A stretch of 8,276 bases of DNA. It comes from an uncultured Ruminococcus sp. (lineage in GTDB: Bacteria; Bacillota; Clostridia; Oscillospirales; Ruminococcaceae). Every line of letters starts with the position of its first letter. The stretch's first letter is position 1. Of the stretch, positions 1 through 6,927 are shown one piece after another. The stretch lies in contig CAMWUB010000050.1 in assembly GCA_947177345.1 (NCBI GenBank), positions 1 through 8,276 on the forward strand, in the 5' to 3' direction. The notes below the pieces were generated by a model that ran no database searches, was not told where the DNA came from, and saw only the letters and a list, made by a program, of their open reading frames with translations. The translations under genes were made by a program, and so were the position numbers.

Positions 1-106
1 TATATATCCTTTATGAATACATCGAATCATAACCGGATAAAATTTCAAGAACCAGTTTCACTTTATTTTCATATGCCAGTTTTTAAAATCTGAATAATAT
101 AACACC

Positions 107-134
107 CTGTAATTTCTGCAATAAAAAATTACAG
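107..134. promoter_or_regulatory. Perfect 9-bp inverted repeat upstream of the sensory operon
   Basis: CTGTAATTT (107-115) and AAATTACAG (126-134) form a perfect 9-bp dyad around a 10-base spacer, about 50 bases upstream of the -35 box at 185. No U-run follows on either strand, so it does not look like an intrinsic terminator. It could be an operator or activator site, or the remains of an upstream transcript end. TGCA occurs at 117, 138 and 157, about two helical turns apart. The rest of 1-184 is AT-rich, with no coding signal that I can see. Confidence 0.35.
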
Positions 135-184
135 AGATGCACAAAAAATTTACAATTGCAACACATAGTATTCATATGGTTTTA

Positions 185-213
185 TTGACAAAAACTATAA
201 TTTGCGGTAAAAT
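185..213 (+). promoter_or_regulatory. Sigma-A-type promoter of the four-gene sensory operon
   Basis: A perfect -35 box TTGACA (185-190) is followed after 17 bases by TAAAAT (208-213), one mismatch from the consensus -10. Transcription should start near 220, giving a leader of about 30 bases that ends in the AACGGAG ribosome binding site (237-243), 8 bases before the ATG at 252. The leader is too short for a riboswitch. The TATAAT at 196-201 is too close to this -35 to be its partner. Confidence 0.75.
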
Positions 214-251
214 AAAATTGAACCAACAAACATCAGAACGGAGTATATAAA

Positions 252-1538
252 ATGTCCAAATCTATTCAGAAAAAAATTACAACTTCACTAATGATAACAG
301 CATTTTTTCTTGTAATATCAGGTCTTGTTTTTTCTGTTTTATTTATGAACTTTATAAGCCGGAAATATCAACGTAGTATGGCTTACTCTGCCGTATCGTT
401 CGCCGAAGCCGTTATAAATGCCGACGATGCAAAGGATTTCCTTACTACACGTACTGTAAACAATCGTTATAAATCCGTACAGGAAAAACTTGTTGAGTAT
501 CAGAAAAAGAACAGCAGTACCATTGAAAGTATATCATTGATAAACTTCAGCAATTCCGCCGGAAACTATATCTATGATACTTCCGGAAATGAACTCGGCA
601 ACCGTCTTGAATACGATGATTATATAAGCTCTGTAAAAACTGACCTCATAAGCTGTAGAAATTCATGGACTGTATACCAGAAAAAATTACTTTATTTATT
701 CCAGCCACTCCGGACGGTAGAAGACAAAAGTGCAGGATATATAATTATAGTAATTAAAGAACCTTTCAGGGCAAGATACATATTATATATGCTTGTTTCT
801 TATCTTGTACTTCTCCTTATAAGTATAGGTGGTGTTATTTTCTTCGATGTGTACATGAAAAAACAGCTTTTCAATCCTATCAGTATATTCATTGAAACAA
901 CAAGGAGCTTTACCGGTGAGAATCACAAGGAAATAACAGATAATCCGAATATCTTCGCTGAGGGTCGTGACGATGAAATAGGTCAGCTCGGCTATGAACT
1001 TAAAAAAATGCTCCTTAATATAAACAGTAATGTTGAAAATCTTTCCAAAGCGGTATACGACGCTAATCACGACGGTATGACACAGACTCTCAACAAACGA
1101 TGCTATCAGAATATGACACCTGTTTTTCAGAAATGTTCTTCAATATGCGTAATATATTTTGATGTAAATAATCTTAAAACGATGAATGATACAATGGGTC
1201 ATGAAAAAGGCGATATGGTTATAAAAAGTGCCGCCGAATATATAAAGAGTTTCGCCGGTCAGAAAGACTATTGTTTCCGTATGGGTGGCGATGAATTTCT
1301 TATGGTAATGACTGAATGTACTTTCCGTGAAATAGACGAACTTATAGGAAAATTAAACAGCGATTCGCCTTATATACTGAATCCTGACAGCAATGACCCT
1401 GTAAAATGTGCGTTATCATTCGGCTACGCCTACGCAAAGGAGGAGTATTCATATAATGAACTTCTCACGGAGGCGGAAGAAAATATGTATACTAAAAAAA
1501 CTGAACTTAAAAAACTCCTGAATATGCCAGAACGCTGA
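252..1538 (+). CDS. Membrane-bound diguanylate cyclase: extracytoplasmic sensor, HAMP, GGDEF
   Basis: Predicted to make cyclic di-GMP from two GTP at the inner face of the membrane. The 428-residue protein has a first membrane helix at about 10-34, an extracytoplasmic sensor at about 36-173 (Cache-like by layout, not proven), a second helix at about 176-199 and a HAMP linker at about 200-258 with a DDEIGQL signature. The GGDEF domain spans about 268-423. The active-site loop GGDEF is intact at 345-349, D304 sits in the FDVNNLK metal/substrate motif, and N312-D313 with GHEKGD (316-321) complete the usual core, so it looks catalytically competent. The inhibitory RxxD I-site is missing: the matching positions 336-339 read GQKD, so product inhibition is probably weak. 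Start supported by AACGGAG 8 bases upstream. It is the first gene of the operon; its likely partner is the receptor starting 14 bases after its stop. Confidence 0.9.
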   Translation: MSKSIQKKITTSLMITAFFLVISGLVFSVLFMNFISRKYQRSMAYSAVSFAEAVINADDAKDFLTTRTVNNRYKSVQEKLVEYQKKNSSTIESISLINFSNSAGNYIYDTSGNELGNRLEYDDYISSVKTDLISCRNSWTVYQKKLLYLFQPLRTVEDKSAGYIIIVIKEPFRARYILYMLVSYLVLLLISIGGVIFFDVYMKKQLFNPISIFIETTRSFTGENHKEITDNPNIFAEGRDDEIGQLGYELKKMLLNINSNVENLSKAVYDANHDGMTQTLNKRCYQNMTPVFQKCSSICVIYFDVNNLKTMNDTMGHEKGDMVIKSAAEYIKSFAGQKDYCFRMGGDEFLMVMTECTFREIDELIGKLNSDSPYILNPDSNDPVKCALSFGYAYAKEEYSYNELLTEAEENMYTKKTELKKLLNMPER

Positions 1539-1539
1539 C

Positions 1540-1555
1540 GGAGGTAATTTATTTG
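1540..1555 (+). promoter_or_regulatory. Strong RBS fixing a TTG start for the second gene
   Basis: GGAGGT at 1540-1545 lies 7 bases before TTG 1553-1555. The next in-frame ATG would delete most of the first membrane helix, so the TTG start is the only sensible choice. The site begins two bases after the upstream stop codon (1536-1538), which suggests translational coupling. Confidence 0.8.
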
Positions 1556-3112
1556 AAAAAGTCAAAACATTATCTTAAAAAATCTGTAATTTCAGATATA
1601 AAACTGAATACAAAACTTGCAATTATAAATACTATTTCAATATTATCATCATTGATAGTCGTGATAGCCATGATACGAGGAATATCCATATCACAGGAAC
1701 ATAAACATTCCGATATACAGAAAAAAATAGTAACAGCTTCTGAACAGCTTATGGAAATGACTATCGACAGTGGTGTTAATATCGCCAAAAGTATATACAC
1801 CAGCGAACTGATATATGAATTTCTTGATACTGAATACAGCTCATCAGGTGAGTATTATGACGCTTTCTATAGTCTTCAGCGTAATAACCCTATGGCGATA
1901 GCCGATACAAATATAATAAATCACTATACAGTATACACTGAAAATCCTACTATCCTTACAGGTGGTAATATAAGTTCGTTTGACCACGTACTTGAAGAAG
2001 ACTGGTATCACGAATATAAAAAACTCAATAAACCGATGATATTATATATTGATTCCGAAACAGATGTAGTTTCAATAATACGTCGGCTTGATTTCCAGAA
2101 TCTCACAACCGGTGAAAGCTGTCTGAAACTCGACCTCAATATGAAACTTGTTACAGACTACTGTAATAATCTTGATTTCGACGGAAAACTTTATATAATA
2201 AATGGTGGTTCACTGATATATAGTAATATTCCGGATATAGATATTGAAGATACTTATATAAATCAGGATTCTGAATGTTATATAAAGAACTACTATACAG
2301 CCGATATAGAATATTATGCCTATGAAAACAGAAAATCCTTGAAAAACTTTGTCAGGGATAACATTTTATTTATAGTAATATTTATCTTGCTTTTCTGTAC
2401 AATGATTACTACAGGAATAGTATTCAATACTAACATAAAAAGACGTATAAGACGTTCAGCGGAATTTATTCTCAATGAAAACGGTACTAATATACATAAC
2501 AACGGTAAGGACGAAATAGGCGAAATTCTCGATATGTGCATAAGAGCTTCTGAAAAACTCGCTGAAAACAGTACGCATAACAGACGGCATAACAAGGAAA
2601 TACAGGAAAGCAGTTCACGATACAGAGAACTTCTTACTATTGCCATGCAACTCGATGCGGAACTTGTTGTATCTCAGAAATATCATAATATATTCAGAAT
2701 ATATTCCGAAAATATACCCATTGCATACGAGATAAACAATATGCATCATATAACACCGGATATAATTGTTTCGGGAATACTCGATATAAAAATACCTCCG
2801 TATATACTTTTCATGATTGCTGATGACCTGAAAAATGATAATCTTTCCGTAATCGTTTCAAGAAACAAGAATAATGTTGATATTAATTTCCGCTGTGATG
2901 TTCCGGAACAGTTTAAAGTACTCAGGCTTAATGCAATATTCGAGGAAAATAATATAAATGCGTATTCATTCAGATATAACAATCCGTATAACCCATATAT
3001 GCGACTTATACACTGCTTAGGTAAAAGAATATCCGTAAAAATAAAAACAAGAAACAGATTTACTTTATGCATAACTATAAAACCTGAAAAGAGTGATACT
3101 AATGAATTTTAA
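1553..3112 (+). CDS. YesM-like transmembrane receptor with a degenerate histidine-kinase core (pseudokinase)
   Basis: 519 residues. A membrane helix at about 22-44, a large extracytoplasmic domain at 45-266 that reads like the double-Cache sensor of YesM-type kinases, a second helix at about 269-291, a HAMP region at about 292-338 (KDEIGEI at 319-325), then a coiled-coil-like stretch. In the C-terminal part, KYHNIFRIYSENI (376-388) and IPPYIL (414-419) match in order the YlxIqxxRf and IPplilQPLVENAikHG segments of YesM kinases. The PHFLYN phosphoacceptor box is absent, the N-box is replaced by ADDLKND (423-429), and no GxGxGL ATP-binding loop is present; residues 480-511 resemble only the final strands of the ATPase fold. 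It is therefore probably not an active kinase and may signal by conformation or by pairing. No AraC-type response regulator is adjacent, as a normal YesM would have. TTG start. The family call rests on pattern, not on a database search. Confidence 0.75.
   Translation: MKKSKHYLKKSVISDIKLNTKLAIINTISILSSLIVVIAMIRGISISQEHKHSDIQKKIVTASEQLMEMTIDSGVNIAKSIYTSELIYEFLDTEYSSSGEYYDAFYSLQRNNPMAIADTNIINHYTVYTENPTILTGGNISSFDHVLEEDWYHEYKKLNKPMILYIDSETDVVSIIRRLDFQNLTTGESCLKLDLNMKLVTDYCNNLDFDGKLYIINGGSLIYSNIPDIDIEDTYINQDSECYIKNYYTADIEYYAYENRKSLKNFVRDNILFIVIFILLFCTMITTGIVFNTNIKRRIRRSAEFILNENGTNIHNNGKDEIGEILDMCIRASEKLAENSTHNRRHNKEIQESSSRYRELLTIAMQLDAELVVSQKYHNIFRIYSENIPIAYEINNMHHITPDIIVSGILDIKIPPYILFMIADDLKNDNLSVIVSRNKNNVDINFRCDVPEQFKVLRLNAIFEENNINAYSFRYNNPYNPYMRLIHCLGKRISVKIKTRNRFTLCITIKPEKSDTNEF
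3091..3104 (+). promoter_or_regulatory. Weak RBS and start choice for the lipoprotein, overlapping the upstream gene
   Basis: GAG at 3091-3093 (within AAAAGAG) lies 8 bases before ATG 3102-3104, which suits that start. An in-frame GTG at 3093 would extend the protein by three residues but has no properly spaced ribosome binding site. The ATG lies 11 bases inside the end of the upstream gene (stop 3110-3112), so translation is probably coupled. Confidence 0.6.
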
Positions 3113-4727
3113 GAAAATAACTGCATTATCGTTAGTGGGTATTATTGTTTTTTCCGTAACCGCCTGTGGTAAAAATGAACCGGAGCAGGAAATAAGAGTA
3201 TATACAAGCTGTTTCGGTGCAAGAGGTTCGGAACTAAGCAGAAATAATGATATTCAACAGTTGATAGCCGAAAAAACCGGAGCTATGTGTATTGAAACAT
3301 GGTTAAAGGAGCAGGAAGACATGAACACGGTATTTGCGGATATGATGGTTTCAAATAAATACCCCGATTTTGTCGTACCCGACGGCGAAAACTGTAGAAA
3401 ATTCATTAATTCCGGAGTACTTATTCCGATTGACAACTACTGGAATGACTATCCTAATATAAAGAACTTCTATTCTGATACGGAATGGAACAGGGTACGT
3501 TCTGAAGACGGTCATATATACTACATACCGCTGTTTTCAAGCTGTTATGACCATGACACTTCCACAAGTCATAATGATGAGGCTTTCTGGATTCAGACAC
3601 GGGTTCTTGAATGGGCTGGCTATCCGAAACTTAAAACCCTTGACGATTATTTCAATCTGATTGAAGATTACATAAAAGCCAATCCGACAGACAAGGACGG
3701 TAATAATTTTATCGGTTACGAGATTCTCGCTAATGATTCGTATTTTTTCAGCCTCGATAATCCGCCTATGTTCCTTGACGGCTACGCTAATGACGGTGCT
3801 TGTATAGTAGACCCTGAAACACTCGAAGCCAAAGACTATAATTTAACTCCTACTGCTGAAAAGTGGTTCAGAAAACTCAATGAGGAATACAAAAAAGGAA
3901 TCATTGACCCTGAATGTTTCGTACTCACCAGTGACCAGTATTACGAAAAACTTTCAAAAGGAAATGTAATCGGCATAGTTGACCAAAACTGGAATTTCAA
4001 TATGGCGGTAATGGATTTACCACCGGAATGTACATATATACCGTTCGGGATTACCGCCGACAAAAGTATAAAAGGTCAGTATCATTCCGTGACGGCTTTC
4101 AATGATTCGACAGGTTTAGGAATAACCACCAGTTGCGACGATATAGAGGGTGCATTACAATTCCTGAACGATTTACTTACACCGGAAATACTTACGTTGA
4201 GATTCTGGGGTATAAAAGACGTTGACTACAGCGTTGACGAAAACGGCGTATTCTATCATACCGACGAACAGGCGGAACAATGGCGTGATGCGGAATACGC
4301 AAAGAATCATATATGTTTGTATAATTATTTTCCGTACTACTTCGGCATGAATTACGACGGCATAAACGCATACTGTCCGAGCAGTCAGCCGAGCGAGTTT
4401 TATAAGAACCGTTCGGAAGATGTAAAAAGATGTTTCGATGCATACGGTGTACAGACCTATGTGGAATTACTGAATGAAGCCTCTGAGAATCCGCCGTGGT
4501 ATCCTATGTGGAGTTACGTACCCGACGAAAATTCAGAATCCGGCAAGGTGTCCAAGGAAATAGACCGTCTTAAACATAACTATCTGCCACGTATAGTAAT
4601 GGCGGAGGATTTTGACACCTTATGGAGTGAATACCGTGAAGAATACGGAAAAATAAACTCACAAGCATACTTTGATGACCTCACAAAAGAAGTACACCGC
4701 CGGAAAGCCCTCACTGAAAATAATTAA
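3102..4727 (+). CDS. Extracellular solute-binding lipoprotein, LplA/YtcQ-like (family 1)
   Basis: Predicted to be a lipid-anchored binding protein on the outer face of the membrane, probably for a sugar or oligosaccharide. The 541-residue product has a Lys-bearing N-terminus, a hydrophobic stretch (residues 8-19) and a lipobox VTAC whose Cys22 would be lipidated. The mature part resembles LplA/YtcQ binding proteins: a SNKYPDFVVPDG region (84-95), a WAGYPKLKTLDDYF segment (171-184), RFWGIKDVDYSVDENG (367-382) matching their G-x-E/D-G-x-D-Y-xx-D-x-x-G signature, and a C-terminal W-xx-Y...Y block (508-523). Length fits the family. No LplB/LplC permease or ATPase is nearby. Because it overlaps a receptor-like gene, a role as ligand-presenting sensor rather than importer is plausible, but that is inference and the ligand is unknown. 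A transporter encoded elsewhere in the genome could use it. Confidence 0.8.
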   Translation: MNFKKITALSLVGIIVFSVTACGKNEPEQEIRVYTSCFGARGSELSRNNDIQQLIAEKTGAMCIETWLKEQEDMNTVFADMMVSNKYPDFVVPDGENCRKFINSGVLIPIDNYWNDYPNIKNFYSDTEWNRVRSEDGHIYYIPLFSSCYDHDTSTSHNDEAFWIQTRVLEWAGYPKLKTLDDYFNLIEDYIKANPTDKDGNNFIGYEILANDSYFFSLDNPPMFLDGYANDGACIVDPETLEAKDYNLTPTAEKWFRKLNEEYKKGIIDPECFVLTSDQYYEKLSKGNVIGIVDQNWNFNMAVMDLPPECTYIPFGITADKSIKGQYHSVTAFNDSTGLGITTSCDDIEGALQFLNDLLTPEILTLRFWGIKDVDYSVDENGVFYHTDEQAEQWRDAEYAKNHICLYNYFPYYFGMNYDGINAYCPSSQPSEFYKNRSEDVKRCFDAYGVQTYVELLNEASENPPWYPMWSYVPDENSESGKVSKEIDRLKHNYLPRIVMAEDFDTLWSEYREEYGKINSQAYFDDLTKEVHRRKALTENN

Positions 4728-4741
4728 GGGAGTTTTTATCT

Positions 4742-5716
4742 ATGAAAAAATTTGAAAAGCCTGATAAGTCCGAAGTAATAACGGCAGTTTTTCTTATACT
4801 GTATGTAGCAACAGGCATGGTAACAAGTGCTGTATCTAATTCACTATTAGATACTATGACAGGTGCGGACGGTCTTAAAAATATAAATATCTCGATTATC
4901 CTGAGATTAATAACCGGAATTGTTTTAGCATTGCCGTTATTTGCAGGCGGAATATATAGTTTTATTAAATATCGTAATTCTGTGAGCGGGTTTGCGAATA
5001 TCGGAATAATGTTTATTATTGTTGTAGTATCGGCTATGTTTTTCCTTATGGGAGCTGACAGCCGTCTTGACGAACAGCATTACATAAGAAAAGAAACCGG
5101 CAGTCTGACAGATTTCAGTATATTATCTGACAATATATCCGACCTGAAAAACGACGACTATGAAACATATACAGTAAATGCTTGTTATGTGGACTGGCAG
5201 AAATACAGTACCAGAAGCGGAAGAGGTGGCAGAAGCTATTATCATAATTATACCGCTACTTTTTACGATGGCAAAAAACAGATAATCAAGGCTCAGATAG
5301 GCGAAGATGATTACTATGACTTAAAAAATTTACCATATGGCTTTGATACGGAAATAACAGTCTATAAGAAATCGGGTTTTTTACGGAGCGTTAAACCGTC
5401 GGTTGATTTCGACAGAACAACAAGTTACGAACATTTCTTTACTATATCAATTTCCGGTGACCAGATTGTATATGAAAAAAACGTTGATATGGAGTTTAAA
5501 AATATACAGTGGAGCGGATTTAAGAAAAATATGCATTTTGACGTAAAAAATTCACTTTTTGGTATCGGAATTTCTGAGGAAAGACCCTCGCTTGGTGCCG
5601 ATTTTATAGGATTGACTTGTGAAGAGGTCTGCATATATGGTACAGTTGACGGACAATACAGGCGTTTAAGTAACATACTTAACGAAAATGATTTGAATAA
5701 AAACTCCGGTACATAA
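4742..5716 (+). CDS. Unrecognised three-helix membrane protein, last gene of the operon
   Basis: I do not recognise this 324-residue protein. Hydrophobic segments at about 12-31, 50-72 and 85-104 are followed by a soluble domain of about 220 residues. Positive charges at the N-terminus and in the 73-79 loop (KYR) suggest an inside N-terminus and an outward-facing C-terminal domain. That domain carries a Gly/Arg/Ser patch (158-164), a Tyr-rich run, then a strand-rich part (about 165-250). The strand-and-turn pattern faintly recalls DUF3592-type membrane proteins, but not enough to assign it. GGGAG (4728-4732), starting right after the upstream stop, sits 9 bases before the ATG. With a 14-base gap and no promoter or terminator between, it is co-transcribed with the lipoprotein and could be an accessory of the sensory module. 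Its stop codon lies inside the hairpin that ends the operon. Confidence 0.7.
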   Translation: MKKFEKPDKSEVITAVFLILYVATGMVTSAVSNSLLDTMTGADGLKNINISIILRLITGIVLALPLFAGGIYSFIKYRNSVSGFANIGIMFIIVVVSAMFFLMGADSRLDEQHYIRKETGSLTDFSILSDNISDLKNDDYETYTVNACYVDWQKYSTRSGRGGRSYYHNYTATFYDGKKQIIKAQIGEDDYYDLKNLPYGFDTEITVYKKSGFLRSVKPSVDFDRTTSYEHFFTISISGDQIVYEKNVDMEFKNIQWSGFKKNMHFDVKNSLFGIGISEERPSLGADFIGLTCEEVCIYGTVDGQYRRLSNILNENDLNKNSGT

Positions 5717-5726
5717 TGCACCGGAG
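5704..5726. terminator. Shared hairpin between the convergent operon and gpsA
   Basis: CTCCGGT (5704-5710) pairs perfectly with ACCGGAG (5720-5726) around a 9-base loop. Read on the - strand the stem is followed by TTTTTATT, a proper U-tract, so it is a good intrinsic terminator for gpsA, whose stop lies 8 bases away. On the + strand the tail (TAATAAATTATT) is a weaker U-tract, so it may end the sensory operon less efficiently. The loop contains the + strand stop codon TAA (5714-5716). Confidence 0.75.
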
Positions 5727-5733
5727 TAATAAA

Positions 5734-6756
5734 TTATTCTATCCCTGCTACATTGAAAGGAAATTTTTCAACTTCCGATTTAAGTTCCCGCCGGAACATC
5801 TTTTCAGCAGTAGTTTTAGCGTCGCAACCGTTATATATTACATCGTTCATACCCTCGACGATAGGCATTTCAACACCATACTTTTCCGCAAGTTGCATAA
5901 CCGGTTTAATAGCGTTTATGCCCTCGACTACCATTCCGACTGTTTTCACAGCCTCGTCGACGGTCATTCCCTGTCCGATATAATAACCTGCTCTGTTGTT
6001 TCTGCTGTGTGTACTGGAGGCGGTAACAATAAGGTCACCAATTCCGGCGAGACCGTAAAAAGTCTGTGGCATACAACCCATAGCGATACCAAGACGTGTC
6101 ATTTCCGCACAGCCTCTTGTTATGAGTGCAGACCTTATATTATCGCCGTATCCGAGACCGGCAGAAATTCCGGAAGCCATAGCGATTATATTTTTTATAC
6201 AGCCACAGATTTCCACACCGAGCGTATCGGGATTTGTATATACTCTCATAGTATCGTTAGTGAAGACTTTCTGTACGATACGGGCGTTTTCTATGTTTTC
6301 AGATGCCGAAACTATAGTAGTCAGCATACCTTTAATTACCTCTTCAGCGTGGGTAGGACCTGTAAGAGCCACTATATTAGTACACTTATCGCCGAGAACA
6401 TCTTTTATAACTTCGGTCATTGTGAAACAGGTATCTTTTTCGAGACCTTTTGCAACGTCGATAATAATTTTTGTATTGTCGACATATTCGTGAATAGTTT
6501 CAGCGGTACTGCGGACATATACTGACGGTACAGCCATTACTATATATTCACTTTGACAAGCCTCCGTAATATCCTTTGTGAATCGGATATTATCGGATAA
6601 TTTAACGTCCCTGAGATTAGGGTGTATGTACGTCGCATTAAGATTATCTATTTCAGACTCTATCGCAGACCATACAGTGACATTGCAATATGATGACAGC
6701 ATCTGTGCTATAGCCGTACCCCATGTACCCGCACCAAGTATTGATATATTATTCAT
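5734..6756 (-). CDS. gpsA: NAD(P)H-dependent glycerol-3-phosphate dehydrogenase
   Basis: Cytosolic enzyme that reduces dihydroxyacetone phosphate to sn-glycerol 3-phosphate (EC 1.1.1.94), the backbone of membrane phospholipids. The 340-residue product has the N-terminal Rossmann loop GAGTWG (8-13), the VAKGLE motif with Lys103, the GPTHAEEV substrate loop (133-140), catalytic Lys188 in the CGCIKNIIAMASG block, the GDNIRSALITRG helix (204-215), and GLAGIGDLIVT (235-245) followed by SRNNRAG. All the usual conserved elements are present and the length is typical. ATG 6756-6754 is chosen because GGAGAAG precedes it with correct spacing and the Rossmann strand begins at residue 4. A longer reading frame back to 6924 adds about 56 non-conserved residues and runs through the promoter. 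It is transcribed alone from the promoter at 6811-6839 and ends at the hairpin at 5704-5726. Confidence 0.97.
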   Translation of the reverse strand: MNNISILGAGTWGTAIAQMLSSYCNVTVWSAIESEIDNLNATYIHPNLRDVKLSDNIRFTKDITEACQSEYIVMAVPSVYVRSTAETIHEYVDNTKIIIDVAKGLEKDTCFTMTEVIKDVLGDKCTNIVALTGPTHAEEVIKGMLTTIVSASENIENARIVQKVFTNDTMRVYTNPDTLGVEICGCIKNIIAMASGISAGLGYGDNIRSALITRGCAEMTRLGIAMGCMPQTFYGLAGIGDLIVTASSTHSRNNRAGYYIGQGMTVDEAVKTVGMVVEGINAIKPVMQLAEKYGVEMPIVEGMNDVIYNGCDAKTTAEKMFRRELKSEVEKFPFNVAGIE

Positions 6757-6766
6757 AATCTTCTCC
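6757..6766 (-). promoter_or_regulatory. RBS of gpsA
   Basis: On the - strand GGAG (6766-6763), part of GGAGAAG, lies 6 bases before the ATG at 6756. This supports the 340-residue start over the longer frame. Confidence 0.8.
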
Positions 6767-6775
6767 AGTAAGAAT

Positions 6776-6789
6776 CCGGAAAATTCCGG
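6776..6789. repeat. Small CCGGAA/TTCCGG hairpin in the gpsA leader
   Basis: CCGGAA (6776-6781) and TTCCGG (6784-6789) form a short dyad in the predicted gpsA 5' leader, about 10 bases upstream of its ribosome binding site. It is almost the same core as the terminator stem at 6901-6922. On the - strand no U-run follows, so it is not a terminator for gpsA. It might affect leader stability, but this is weakly supported. Confidence 0.35.
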
Positions 6790-6810
6790 TAATTTTGTTA
6801 TAATATAAAC

Positions 6811-6839
6811 AGTATAGCATATAAAACGGATATTGTCAA
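6811..6839 (-). promoter_or_regulatory. Strong extended -10 promoter of gpsA
   Basis: On the - strand a perfect TTGACA (6839-6834) is separated by exactly 17 bases from TATACT (6816-6811). TG at 6819-6818, one base before the -10, makes it an extended -10 promoter. Transcription should start near 6804, giving a leader of about 48 bases before the ATG at 6756. Confidence 0.85.
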
Positions 6840-6900
6840 TTAAAACTTTACAATATTTTACTGAAAAGATTTTTAAGGGAAAATTTTTCAAAAAGCAAAA

Positions 6901-6922
6901 GAACCGGAAATTATTCCGGTTC
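6901..6922 (-). terminator. Intrinsic terminator of spoVT
   Basis: GAACCGGAA (6901-6909) and TTCCGGTTC (6914-6922) form a perfect 9-bp stem with a 4-base loop. On the - strand it is followed by a T-rich tail (TTTTGCTTTTTG), and it begins 5 bases after the spoVT stop. This is a textbook rho-independent terminator, and it separates spoVT from gpsA, which has its own promoter. Confidence 0.88.
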
Positions 6923-6927
6923 ATAAT

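Noticed and set aside
196..201. TATAAT as a -10 box
   Set aside because: Only 5 bases separate it from TTGACA at 185-190, and no other -35 box lies at a suitable distance upstream; TAAAAT at 208 has the correct spacing.
1..251. A c-di-GMP riboswitch or other structured leader ahead of the cyclase gene
   Set aside because: I see none of the conserved GEMM-type motifs, and the predicted leader is only about 30 bases.
3093..3101. GTG start for the lipoprotein three codons upstream
   Set aside because: No ribosome binding site at the right distance; ATG 3102 has GAG 8 bases upstream and gives a normal signal peptide.
5716..6525. A 269-codon open frame on the + strand, antisense to gpsA
   Set aside because: It covers gpsA, whose protein is fully conserved on the - strand. 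The translated frame has no recognisable family and a composition typical of an antisense shadow, and there is no ribosome binding site of its own.
6757..6924. N-terminal extension of gpsA back to 6924
   Set aside because: The added residues are not part of the family, precede the Rossmann loop, and run through the gpsA promoter; a good ribosome binding site supports the start at 6756.
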